From NCBI GenBank assembly GCA_031430595.1, contig JANPBU010000010.1, forward strand, positions 342,964 through 406,963: a stretch of 64,000 bases of DNA. The letters run 5' to 3'. Of the stretch, positions 17,626 to 26,341 are shown piece after piece; position 1 is the stretch's first letter, and each line of letters starts with the position of its first letter. Position numbers and translations under genes: made by a program. The DNA comes from JANNBN01 sp031430595 (GTDB lineage: Bacteria > Actinomycetota > Acidimicrobiia > Acidimicrobiales > JANYDT01). Under the pieces are notes generated by a model, which made no database searches, was not told where the DNA came from, and was given only the letters and a program-made list of their open reading frames with translations.

Positions 17626-18726
17626 GTGCGCATCGGGATCTTCTCGCCGTACTCCCTGACGTTGCCGGGAGGGGTTCAAGGCCAAGTTCTTGGCCTGGCT
17701 CGGGCGCTGCGAAAACGCCATCACGCGGTGCGGGTGCTTGGGCCGTGTGACGGACCGCCTCCAGATGCTGGCGTCACTCCGCTCGGCAACTCGATTCCTA
17801 CGTCGGCCAACGGTTCAGTGGCGCCGATTGCCCCCGACCCTGCCGCTGCACTTCGAACCATTCGTGCGCTGCAAGATGAAGACTTCGACATCATCCACTT
17901 ACACGAGCCGTTCGTTCCCGGCCCTAATGCCACTGCCCTGTTGGTCGCAACGTGTCCCATCCTTGCTACCTTTCATGCAGCCGGAAGGTCGAGTAGTTAC
18001 AGATATTTGCGACGCCCAATCCAGCGCGCTGGTCGTCGAATTTCGATGTGTACCGCCGTGTCTGACGATGCCGAAGCGCTCGCCCGCCTGGTAGTCAATG
18101 CCCCGTTCGAATTGCTGTTCAACGGTGTTGAAGTCGAACGGTTTGCTGATGCGCCTGTATGGAAAGACCCGAACGGTCGAGGCCAGCAAACCATTCTGTT
18201 TGTTGGCCGTCATGAACCTCGAAAGGGCCTTGAAGTTCTGCTCGAAGCCCATAGCCTGCTTGAATCGAAGCATCACCTAAGCGATGTGCGCTTATGGATT
18301 GTTGGGGCTGGTCCACAGACTGCTGAATTGAAAGACCGCCACCGGAATGCGAATATCCAATGGCTTGGACGCGTTTCCGACGGCGAAATAGCAAGTCGCT
18401 GGAAAGCCGCCAGTGTCTACTGTGCACCCTCACTTGGCGGCGAGTCGTTCGGGGTGGTGCTGCTCGAATCGATGGCTGCCGGAACGCCGGTAGTGGCTAG
18501 CGATATTCCCGGTTACCGAAACGTGATCACCCCTGAGCTAGACGGCGTAATCGTTGAACCCGAAAACCCGGCCGAACTTGCGAGCGCCCTGAAACGGGTG
18601 CTGAGCGACCAGGCGCTAAGAGATCACCTGATCGCTAACGGCGAAATTCGTGCTGCGGCGTATTCAATGGACAATCTTGCGGCTCGATACGAAATACTCT
18701 ACGAACGCTTGGTGCGCCACCGGTAA
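17626..18726 (+). CDS. pimA: GT4 glycosyltransferase, PimA-like mannosyltransferase
   Basis: A 366-residue GT-B fold glycosyltransferase of family GT4. The N terminus MRIGIFSPYSLTLPGGVQ and the nucleotide-sugar loop GGESFGVVLLESMAAGTPVV near residue 270 are typical, the latter carrying the conserved E-x7-E. Mycobacterial PimA adds mannose from GDP-mannose to phosphatidylinositol. The position downstream of pgsA and the acyltransferase, in the same order as in other actinobacteria, supports this role. The start is a GTG with only a weak upstream Shine-Dalgarno. The three genes of the PIM pathway are separated here by inserted genes but remain on one strand. Confidence 0.87.
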   Translation: MRIGIFSPYSLTLPGGVQGQVLGLARALRKRHHAVRVLGPCDGPPPDAGVTPLGNSIPTSANGSVAPIAPDPAAALRTIRALQDEDFDIIHLHEPFVPGPNATALLVATCPILATFHAAGRSSSYRYLRRPIQRAGRRISMCTAVSDDAEALARLVVNAPFELLFNGVEVERFADAPVWKDPNGRGQQTILFVGRHEPRKGLEVLLEAHSLLESKHHLSDVRLWIVGAGPQTAELKDRHRNANIQWLGRVSDGEIASRWKAASVYCAPSLGGESFGVVLLESMAAGTPVVASDIPGYRNVITPELDGVIVEPENPAELASALKRVLSDQALRDHLIANGEIRAAAYSMDNLAARYEILYERLVRHR

Positions 18727-18779
18727 CGATTGAAAGTGTCACACTAGGGGCCTGTCTTTTCCGTGAAAGGAAACTCGTC

Positions 18780-19331
18780 GTGCCCTTCCTTGTTATTTTG
18801 CTGATCGTTATTACCCTGATCGCTTTGTTTCTCGTTGGCCAGTACAACTCACTCGTCAAGGTACGCAACAGAATCGAGAGTGGCTGGGCCCAAATTGAGG
18901 TACAACTCAAGCGTCGCCACGACCTCATCCCCAACCTGGTCGAGACCGTCAAGGGGTACGCCGCCCACGAGCAATCAACGCTCGAAAACGTTATCAATGC
19001 CCGTAACGCGGCGGTAAGCGCCAAAGGTGCCCAAAATGCTGCAACTGCCGAAAGTGGCCTTACCCGCCAACTTGGTGGGCTGTTTGCGCTTGGCGAGTCG
19101 TACCCTGATCTCAAAGCAAATACGAACTTTTTGAACCTGCAAGAAGAGCTTTCTGGCACCGAGGGCAAGATTGCTTACGCCCGCCAGTATTACAACGACG
19201 AGGTACGGGCATATAACACCAAGGTACAAAGCTTCCCTACGAATCTAATTGCCAATCGTTTCAAGTTCATGCAGCGCGAATACTTTGAAACTGCCGAAGA
19301 AGAGCGCGGCAACGTTTCCGTCAAGTTTTAA
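18780..19331 (+). CDS. lemA: LemA family protein
   Basis: A 183-residue protein with one N-terminal transmembrane helix (about 3-22) and a helical LemA domain. Typical segments are VRNRIESGWAQIEVQLKRR, HDLIPNLVETVKGYA and ARQYYNDEVRAYN. LemA proteins are membrane-anchored helical bundles of unclear function that are often encoded with an M48 protease. A GAAAGG site precedes the GTG start. The stop lies three bases before the protease start, so the two form an operon. Confidence 0.94.
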   Translation: MPFLVILLIVITLIALFLVGQYNSLVKVRNRIESGWAQIEVQLKRRHDLIPNLVETVKGYAAHEQSTLENVINARNAAVSAKGAQNAATAESGLTRQLGGLFALGESYPDLKANTNFLNLQEELSGTEGKIAYARQYYNDEVRAYNTKVQSFPTNLIANRFKFMQREYFETAEEERGNVSVKF

Positions 19332-19334
19332 GTC

Positions 19335-20267
19335 GTGTTCGATGAAATTGCGGCGAATCGCCGTCGTAGTGTTGCACTCATCGGATCTTTTGCGGTTCTG
19401 ACTTTTGTCGTTGCATGGGCTTTCAGCCAGGTCATTGGGGGCGGTGCACTAGGCCTGCTGGTTGCGGTTGTCTTTGCTGTTGGCTCTACGTCGGCTGCCT
19501 ATTGGAAAAGCGATTCAATAGCTCTGAAAATGAGTCATGCCCAACCAGCCGATGCAACACAGTATGCGCGCCTACATAATCTTGTTGAAGGTCTGTGCGT
19601 CGCTGGCGGCCTACCCAAACCTAGGCTGTACGTTGTTGACGACATCGCACCGAATGCGTTTGCTACCGGGCGAAACCCTCAGCATGCTGCGATTGCCGTG
19701 ACGACGGGTTTACTCGACAAAATGAATCGGATGGAGCTTGAGGGTGTGCTCGCCCACGAGCTTGGCCATATCAAGAATCACGATATTCTGGTGGCCACCA
19801 TTGCAGTGACCATGGTTGGCATCATTGCCCTCATGTCAGATTGGGCGATGAGGTTTCTGTGGTGGGGTGGCCCCCGCCATCGAAACGATCAAAACTCGAA
19901 CGACAATAACCCGCTTGCCCCGCTGTTCGTGGTGCTCGGTCTGGTGCTGCTCGTTGTCACACCCCTCATTGGCCGCCTGATGCAACTCGCGATTTCGAGG
20001 CGACGCGAGACCCTCGCTGATTTGACGGCGGTCAGCCTGACTCGTTATCCGCCCGGTTTGATCAGTGCGTTGGAAAAACTCAAACACGATAAAACAATCG
20101 TCCATTCTGCGTCGAAGGCCACTGCGCATCTGTGGATCGAGTCACCCATTTCTGACGACCCCGATTTGGTGGTGAATCCAAAAGAGGGTCGTACGTCTAA
20201 ATACAATCGGCTCTTCATGACGCATCCGCCAATCGACGAGCGCATTGCGGCGCTTCAAGAGCTGTAG
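19335..20267 (+). CDS. htpX: M48 family membrane metallopeptidase (HtpX-like)
   Basis: A 310-residue zinc protease. Two N-terminal transmembrane segments precede the metal site HELGH near residue 139, and two more hydrophobic segments separate it from the third ligand region RRRETLADLTAV. This is the HtpX topology: quality control of membrane proteins, with the catalytic site facing the cytosol. The GTG start lies three bases after lemA. The C-terminal segment MTHPPIDERIAAL is typical of the family. No defect is visible. Confidence 0.93.
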   Translation: MFDEIAANRRRSVALIGSFAVLTFVVAWAFSQVIGGGALGLLVAVVFAVGSTSAAYWKSDSIALKMSHAQPADATQYARLHNLVEGLCVAGGLPKPRLYVVDDIAPNAFATGRNPQHAAIAVTTGLLDKMNRMELEGVLAHELGHIKNHDILVATIAVTMVGIIALMSDWAMRFLWWGGPRHRNDQNSNDNNPLAPLFVVLGLVLLVVTPLIGRLMQLAISRRRETLADLTAVSLTRYPPGLISALEKLKHDKTIVHSASKATAHLWIESPISDDPDLVVNPKEGRTSKYNRLFMTHPPIDERIAALQEL

Positions 20268-20292
20268 ATCCGCTCTATTCGGGTGTGTTCTC

Positions 20293-23200
20293 GTGCCGCT
20301 TGCTGACGAACCTCTAATGTGGTCGGTAAGCGTTCTCGGGGCGATCAAGGTAACGAACCTCACCCTGCCGGTCACTCTTTCGTCGACTCACTCCTCACCC
20401 AACCTTTCGCCTACGTTGCTGCGCATCGTTGCGGCGCTGGTGGCCTCGCATCCAGACCCGGTCGATCGAGTCACGCTCGTCAACCGGGTGTGGGACGTGC
20501 TTCCTGACACGTCGGCGTCGTCGCTGCGCAACTTTTTGGTTCGGCTGCGAACTGCTTGCCCCGGGCTTATCGAAGTGTCGGGTGATTTCATTGGTTTCGC
20601 GCCTCAGATGGTAGAACTCGATTCGGCGATAGCCAACGCTCATATTGAACGCGCCGATGGGGCCCGCTTAAGCAACAACACAGCGACCGAAAGCACCGAA
20701 TTGGAACGCGCAAATTCGCTTTGGTACGGCGATGCAGCGTTCGCCAATATCGATGCAGCATGGCTCGTCGCACCGCGAGAATTTTTGGCGGTTCGCCGAC
20801 GAGATGTTGTGCGCCGCCTCGTCGAACTGCTCGATGGGGCTGGCGATGATGCTGGCCTTGAACGACTCTTACGACCACTTGTCTCCGCCGAAAATGTTCC
20901 GAGTTGGATGATCAGTCGTCTTGCGGAAGCGTTGACCCGTCTTGCGAAACCCGAGGAAGCCCTGTCGACGCTGGTGAGGGCCACGGCGCTTTGGGGTGAA
21001 ATCAGCGGAGCCCAACCACCGAGCGCCTGGCAGCTGCTCGCTTCAGATATTTGGGCTGGTGCCATTGAACCGCGTCACTCGATTTCGGCTACCGCACTAC
21101 CGCCAGTGCTGAGGCTGTCAACCGAACAGTTTGTTGGCCGTCATGAGGAACTCACCAAGTTGTCGAACCCACTAGGGAAGTCACTTTTGATCTGTGGGCA
21201 AAGTGGCGCAGGAAAGTCATTCCTAGTTGCTACAGCGCTGCGGTCAGCGCTTGACCGCTCCGCTATCGAGGTGGTCTACGTGTCATGCGAGGTCTCTGAT
21301 CAGCGGCCTCTCGAATGCTTTGCCCGTGTACTTAGTTCTGCTGGTGAGGTGTCAGTGGCGAGCATCGTCGAGAACCTTCTCAAGCGGTCTGACAACCGGC
21401 CCCTGCTGGTTGTTGTCGATGATGTTCAGTGGGCCGACAGCGATACCTTAAGAGTGATCCAACGTTTGGCCGAGCGACATACCTCTGAGTTGCTCGGTGT
21501 CGTTTGCCTTGGTCGACCCTCAGAGTCGTTAGAGCGCTTACGAAGTCGACCTGTGTTTCGACCGGTGATCGAGCTCGGTGGTTTGGCCGGTGCCGATCTG
21601 GAAACTTTCTGCGAACAACGCCTCGGTCGATCAGTGGCTGACCTTCCCGCCGGTGCAGTCGAAATCACTGGCGGGTTGCCGCTACCACTTGAGATGTTTG
21701 TTACCAGTGGCGGCAACGCAATACTCGCCACGTTTGATGCCACTCAACAAGATTTTGTGAGGTGCGCAGCGGTACTTGGCGACCGTGTCGAAGTTGATGT
21801 ACTGAGTACTATCGTCGAGATTTCAAAGAAGGAAACCATACGTATTGTGCTCGACCTTGAAGCCGCTTCGCTGCTCAGCTTTTATGAGGGGTACGTACGA
21901 TTTCGTCACCCGATTGTGCAACGGGCGATAGCTGATTCAATACCCCCGGTTGCTAAAAGTCGCCTTCATGAACGAATCGCCACCTGCACAGTCGTACCGC
22001 CGTTGGTTCGAGCACGCCACGCAATGCTTGCGGTTCCACTTATCGATAGGTCGATTGCGCGTTCGCAGGCTACTGACGCCAAACATGAGGCCAGTCTTCT
22101 CGGGCGCTTTGGTGATCAAGCCGATTTGGCGATGCTCCTTTTAGAGTCTGATGGCGAATTGCTTCGCTTGAACCCCCAAGAAGAAATCGAATTACTTCTG
22201 GAAGCGGCGACCGCTACTGAACGCGCGGGAAGGTTCGGAGCAGAACTCTTTCGAGAACGAGCCCTTGCCGCCGCTGAGGTTTCCCATGATCACCAATCGG
22301 CGTTGCGGATTATTCTTGAACCCTCAATTCAGGGTCGAAGCGCCAGTATGGTGATTACTAACGACTGGATTACCCGTGCACTTACTTTCGTCCATGCAGA
22401 ACCAAACGATGACGCGATTGTTGGGCTTCGTTCAGAAAGGCTCATGAGAGCGGGCCTTAACGGCGGCATCGATGAGCTTCTCGTTGATGTTGTGTGGGCC
22501 CGTGCAATGCACTCAAAACCGGATTGTCCAAGACGATCCGAACTAATACGTGCACTGATTACATCGACGATCGGCTCCACGGATTTCGCAACCCGCTTTG
22601 CGCTCACAGACGAACTTTTCCAGATTTCACAACATGGGTTGCCCGGATCAATCGATGAAGACGTTCGAGCTGATGCATTGTCTCTGCACGTTCGATCTGC
22701 GATGGAAGCGGGAAACCTGCCAGATGTATTGCTCGCCAGTCACTGCTTCGAACCGGTCGATGAGCCACACCGGAATGTTGACCATTGGGCTGCGCAAGCG
22801 GTGCGTGCTGGCATCGCTGCTCTCTCTCAAAACTTGGGCGCGTCGATAGCGCTTGCCTACGACGCTGCGGTGCTCGGAACCTCCAACGGCATTGCCGACG
22901 CATTCCCTGTATGGATGCTCCAATCGTCTGAGCTCGCCGAATGTGGGGCGCCACCGGCGCGAGGTGTCATTGATCCGACCATGACCTTCCTTCCCGGGGA
23001 CGAGACCCACCGCCCGCTCGCTGAATCATCGCGGAACGCTCATGCTTACGTAGGGGCATTTTCAGCACTATCGCTTGCACGCATTGGTGAGCATCTTCAA
23101 GCACAGAAACTTCTCAGAATTGCACTTGAGGTTCATCACCCGGCATCTACCGATCTGTTGATGTTGCCTGCGGCTGGATTGGCGGTTGAAGCGTGTTGGT

Positions 23201-23466
23201 TGCTGCGTGACACGGATTCGCCGGTGATCATTCCGAACGAAATCGTCGAATTGTTTCGCCAGCTCGAAACCACCCATGTGTTGGTGGGGGCCACCCCGGT
23301 GTGGTCGCTCGGGCCGGCCAGTCGTTTCGTGGCCCTCGCCGAGGTCATGAAAACCCGAGCGGGCCTGCATGCTGGCGTCTTTTCTGCGGTTATCGAACAA
23401 TGCAAAGGTCAGGGGCAAGGTTTGTGGGCCGCGCGAACGTTAAGTGATTTCAACCAATTCCGGTAG
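20293..23466 (+). CDS. Large SARP/STAND-like ATP-binding transcriptional regulator
   Basis: A protein of about 1057 residues. The N terminus is a winged-helix plus BTAD-like region (about 1-250; LVNRVWDVLPDTSASSLRNF). An AAA/STAND ATPase follows, with Walker A GQSGAGKS near residue 300 and Walker B LLVVVDDVQWAD. The remaining 550 residues are helical, probably a repeat sensor region. No LuxR-type helix-turn-helix is visible at the C terminus, so DNA binding would be N-terminal. The start is uncertain: GTG 20293 or ATG 20317, both after the htpX stop. Signal and targets are unknown. Confidence 0.82.
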   Translation: MPLADEPLMWSVSVLGAIKVTNLTLPVTLSSTHSSPNLSPTLLRIVAALVASHPDPVDRVTLVNRVWDVLPDTSASSLRNFLVRLRTACPGLIEVSGDFIGFAPQMVELDSAIANAHIERADGARLSNNTATESTELERANSLWYGDAAFANIDAAWLVAPREFLAVRRRDVVRRLVELLDGAGDDAGLERLLRPLVSAENVPSWMISRLAEALTRLAKPEEALSTLVRATALWGEISGAQPPSAWQLLASDIWAGAIEPRHSISATALPPVLRLSTEQFVGRHEELTKLSNPLGKSLLICGQSGAGKSFLVATALRSALDRSAIEVVYVSCEVSDQRPLECFARVLSSAGEVSVASIVENLLKRSDNRPLLVVVDDVQWADSDTLRVIQRLAERHTSELLGVVCLGRPSESLERLRSRPVFRPVIELGGLAGADLETFCEQRLGRSVADLPAGAVEITGGLPLPLEMFVTSGGNAILATFDATQQDFVRCAAVLGDRVEVDVLSTIVEISKKETIRIVLDLEAASLLSFYEGYVRFRHPIVQRAIADSIPPVAKSRLHERIATCTVVPPLVRARHAMLAVPLIDRSIARSQATDAKHEASLLGRFGDQADLAMLLLESDGELLRLNPQEEIELLLEAATATERAGRFGAELFRERALAAAEVSHDHQSALRIILEPSIQGRSASMVITNDWITRALTFVHAEPNDDAIVGLRSERLMRAGLNGGIDELLVDVVWARAMHSKPDCPRRSELIRALITSTIGSTDFATRFALTDELFQISQHGLPGSIDEDVRADALSLHVRSAMEAGNLPDVLLASHCFEPVDEPHRNVDHWAAQAVRAGIAALSQNLGASIALAYDAAVLGTSNGIADAFPVWMLQSSELAECGAPPARGVIDPTMTFLPGDETHRPLAESSRNAHAYVGAFSALSLARIGEHLQAQKLLRIALEVHHPASTDLLMLPAAGLAVEACWLLRDTDSPVIIPNEIVELFRQLETTHVLVGATPVWSLGPASRFVALAEVMKTRAGLHAGVFSAVIEQCKGQGQGLWAARTLSDFNQFR

Positions 23467-23759
23467 GGTAAGCCCGCTGTTGCGCTGTTGTTGCGCACCA
23501 CTTCGTATGCTTTCTATGTCGCTTTACGACGGATACCAGCGCGCACCACATCGGGGGGCGAGTTGGGGCTTTATCGCCCCGACTCGGTAGTGTCTCAGCC
23601 GTCCACTTCCCCTATCCTGGCCCACGTTTTGCGCTGCGCACGAAAAGATGCACATGACGGGCTCGCATCATCACTTGTGTGCATGGCACCGTATGAACGG
23701 ACGATAACTGGGGTTCACTGATGAAACTCGTTCGCGGTTTGCCAGGCCCCGGTCATAGG
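23467..23759 (+). other. Intergenic leader before pdxS with hairpin
   Basis: Close to 300 bases with no convincing gene; a 77-codon frame with a TTG start exists but has no recognisable product. A strong hairpin lies at 23559-23586: CGAGTTGGGGC pairs with GCCCCGACTCG through one G-U wobble around a TTTATC loop. It is not followed by a T run. It may end the upstream regulator transcript or act in the pdxS leader. Confidence 0.5.
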
Positions 23760-23768
23760 ATGTCAGGC

Positions 23769-24659
23769 ATGAGTGAAAACGACCGTTCTGTTGGTACAGC
23801 CCGAGTAAAGCGTGGCCTCGCCGAAATGCTGAAGGGTGGCGTCATCATGGACGTCATGAATGCCGAGCAGGCCCGCATTGCTGAAGACGCCGGGGCGTGT
23901 GCGGTGATGGCTTTGGAACGTATTCCGAGCCGAATTCGTCGCGACGGCGGTGTTGCGCGATCGAGCGATCCGCAAATGATCGAAGAAATCCAGGCCACCG
24001 TGACCATTCCGGTGATGGCCAAAGCACGAATCGGGCACTTCGTAGAAGCCCAAATCCTTGAAGCCCTTGGCGTTGACTACATCGACGAATCAGAGGTTCT
24101 TACCCCAGCCGACGAGATGCACCATATCGATAAGTGGGCGTTCAGCATCCCGTTCGTATGTGGCGCTACGAACCTGGGCGAAGCGCTCCGCCGCATAAAC
24201 GAGGGTGCCTGCATGATTCGTTCAAAGGGCGAAGCTGGTACCGGAAACATTGTTGAAGCGGTTCGGCATATGCGCCAAATCACGGGCGATATCAAAAAGA
24301 TCACCCTCGCTGACAAGCAAGAATTGTTCCAGTGGGCGAAGCAGCTCAATGCCCCGTACGAACTAGTCGCCGAAATCGCCGAAACGGGCAAACTACCGGT
24401 TCCATTGTTCTCTGCTGGCGGAATCGCTACCCCGGCCGATGCTGCACTGTGTATGCAGCTCGGTGCCGAAGCGGTATTCGTAGGCTCAGGCATCTTCGAG
24501 TCAGAAGACCCACTGCATGTAGGCAAGGCCATCGTCGAAGCAACCACAAACTTCCGTGATGCCTCTATCTTGGCGAAGGTATCTCGTGGGCTCGGCAACC
24601 TGATGCCCGGCCTCGAAATCGGCAAACTCGACGTTCGTTACGCAGAGCGCGGCTGGTAA
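23769..24659 (+). CDS. pdxS: Pyridoxal 5'-phosphate synthase, PdxS subunit
   Basis: The synthase subunit of the deoxyxylulose-independent PLP pathway. It condenses ribose 5-phosphate, glyceraldehyde 3-phosphate and ammonia from PdxT. It is about 296 residues with family signatures VMNAEQARIAEDAGACAVMAL, MAKARIGHFVEA (Schiff-base Lys) and RSKGEAGTGN (second active-site Lys). Upstream in-frame ATGs at 23721 and 23760 exist; ATG 23769 gives the usual length. In many actinobacteria pdxS sits next to pdxT after the PIM genes. Here the next gene runs the other way and no pdxT is in the window. Confidence 0.96.
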   Translation: MSENDRSVGTARVKRGLAEMLKGGVIMDVMNAEQARIAEDAGACAVMALERIPSRIRRDGGVARSSDPQMIEEIQATVTIPVMAKARIGHFVEAQILEALGVDYIDESEVLTPADEMHHIDKWAFSIPFVCGATNLGEALRRINEGACMIRSKGEAGTGNIVEAVRHMRQITGDIKKITLADKQELFQWAKQLNAPYELVAEIAETGKLPVPLFSAGGIATPADAALCMQLGAEAVFVGSGIFESEDPLHVGKAIVEATTNFRDASILAKVSRGLGNLMPGLEIGKLDVRYAERGW

Positions 24660-24668
24660 CAAACGTCA

Positions 24669-25361
24669 TTATGCGCCGGGTTGGCCCGAAAGCGCTTCGA
24701 GCGCTTCGGGCAAGATCGACTCGACCACCCCGTACTCTTCTACGACTGCTGCAAGCCACGCGGGCCTCGCAGCAGTACAGATGTGTACCGCTGCTACCTC
24801 AATCGATGTGGCCCCGACGTATTGGCGAACAAACGACGACACGTAATTCGGCGGCCGGACATCAATCGCAAGTTCCATAAGGGCGAACGGGTCAGGAGTT
24901 CCCCCAATGCCTGGCGACGCCGGAACCATGATCGTTTCAGAACCTGGTCGAACTCCTCCCCCGGCCAAACCCGGTCCTCCTTGCACGATGACCCCTCGAA
25001 CCCGTTGCGGTGCGGCCCCCGCAATGAGCAGCGCGACGTAACCACCAAGACCACTTCCCAGCAACGTTGACGGTCCAAGGTAACGCAGCGCCGTATCAAC
25101 GTCGGCCATCAAAATCTCGCACGAGTACCCGCCACCAACCGCCACATCGGAAGCCCCATGGCCACAAAAATCGAGACCCCACACTGCCCCTGGCCACCCG
25201 ATTTCTACTTCTGCCGAAAGGTGTTGCTGGGTGGCTTCGCCGAGACCGTGCAGGAGCAAAAGAGGAGATGCTGCTACCACGTTCGACAGAGCGTTCGCCT
25301 CGGCGGGTCGTAGCTCGTGCAACACCAAATCAAGTCGACCGTGACGCAGGGTTACCTTCAT
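24669..25361 (-). CDS. Alpha/beta-hydrolase-like protein, nucleophile apparently absent
   Basis: A 230-residue alpha/beta hydrolase fold protein. PLLLLHGLGE and WGLDFCGHGAS match the oxyanion and acid-side elements, but the nucleophile elbow reads LLGSGLGG. Aligned with the usual GHSLGG, Gly replaces the catalytic Ser. No clear C-terminal catalytic His segment follows either. It may be a pseudoenzyme, or use the adjacent Ser in a shifted elbow. The ATG at 25361 overlaps the upstream stop (ATGA); an in-frame ATG at 25502 would add an unrelated 47 residues. It is the last gene of a three-gene overlapping operon with a thiolase-like protein. Confidence 0.8.
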   Translation of the reverse strand: MKVTLRHGRLDLVLHELRPAEANALSNVVAASPLLLLHGLGEATQQHLSAEVEIGWPGAVWGLDFCGHGASDVAVGGGYSCEILMADVDTALRYLGPSTLLGSGLGGYVALLIAGAAPQRVRGVIVQGGPGLAGGGVRPGSETIMVPASPGIGGTPDPFALMELAIDVRPPNYVSSFVRQYVGATSIEVAAVHICTAARPAWLAAVVEEYGVVESILPEALEALSGQPGA

Positions 25362-26341
25362 GCCGGTGACCCCAAAAATTCGGTGACTTTGCCTGCTGTC
25401 CATCCCGGTTGTTCTATGTGTACAAAGTGTCCGGTTGAAGCCACAATCATTTCCGATTTGACGGGTAAATACTTGGTGACGTGGCGAGGTCGGGTGCCCC
25501 ATCCCATTGGCTCTTGGTCTTCACACAAAATAGCGAGCAACGGCATCGAGAGCTGCGCCATTCCTTCAAGGGCCCATTCGGGTCGCCACGGCCCGAATCC
25601 GCCGGGACGAAGCATCGGGTCAATCTTCCAACGCCAACCATCGGCATCGCGTCGAGCCCCCACGGTCACGAGGTAGCACAACCACCGATGGTCAAGTCGA
25701 GGGTTCATTCGGGCTCGTCGTTGGGCCAAACCTTCAAGGGTATCGGGGCGACGTTCTTTGGTACCTGCTGCTTGTCGATGATCAAGCCAACCCGCAAGGT
25801 CTCCGCCAGCAAGACGGGTTCGCATCGCATCAACAACATCCGGTTGCGGCGAATTCGACGGAATGCCATCGATGTTGACCACTTTTGCAAACCGGTGCGG
25901 CATCGCTTCGGCCAGGCGAAGGGCCATTGCTCCACCTTTGGAGTGCCCAACAATCGGCACCGGGCCATGCGAAGCGGGGGCAACAAGATCGAGCACCGAA
26001 ACCGCGTCTCGAAGATCGGAACTCCAGTTTCCCATCGCTGCCCATTCTGAGTTTCCGTGGCAGCGATGATCCCAACTCACTACACGCCATCCGGCCGATA
26101 CGAGCAGCGGCGCAAACACATCGTAGGTTCGAGCGAAATCGAGGCCACCGTGAACCAGCATAAGCACAGGGTCATTCACCGAGCCCCACTCGTACACCGT
26201 GATTCGAACCCCATGTGAATGAATGTCATACGAGCGATCGGGCTGTTGGGCATGGGAAATCGAAACGGTGCCGGCCGGTTCACTGATAACGGCACCATCG
26301 ACCACGTCGTTCATGGTCAGAGAAAACAGAGATTCAATCAT
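25358..26341 (-). CDS. Alpha/beta hydrolase
   Basis: A 327-residue serine hydrolase-fold protein with LMLVHGGLDFARTY, SWDHRCHGNS, the nucleophile elbow GHSKGG near residue 131 and a C-terminal His in STGHFVHIE. All catalytic elements look intact. The ATG overlaps the stop of the upstream thiolase-like gene (ATGA), and its own stop overlaps the next ATG, so three genes are translationally coupled. Hydrolysis of an ester or thioester in lipid or xenobiotic breakdown is inferred from the thiolase neighbour. An internal ATG nine codons in is an alternative start. Confidence 0.9.
   Translation of the reverse strand: MIESLFSLTMNDVVDGAVISEPAGTVSISHAQQPDRSYDIHSHGVRITVYEWGSVNDPVLMLVHGGLDFARTYDVFAPLLVSAGWRVVSWDHRCHGNSEWAAMGNWSSDLRDAVSVLDLVAPASHGPVPIVGHSKGGAMALRLAEAMPHRFAKVVNIDGIPSNSPQPDVVDAMRTRLAGGDLAGWLDHRQAAGTKERRPDTLEGLAQRRARMNPRLDHRWLCYLVTVGARRDADGWRWKIDPMLRPGGFGPWRPEWALEGMAQLSMPLLAILCEDQEPMGWGTRPRHVTKYLPVKSEMIVASTGHFVHIEQPGWTAGKVTEFLGSPA

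Noticed and set aside
23488..23721. A 77-codon frame between the regulator and pdxS
   Set aside because: It starts with TTG, has no recognisable motif, and crosses a strong hairpin.
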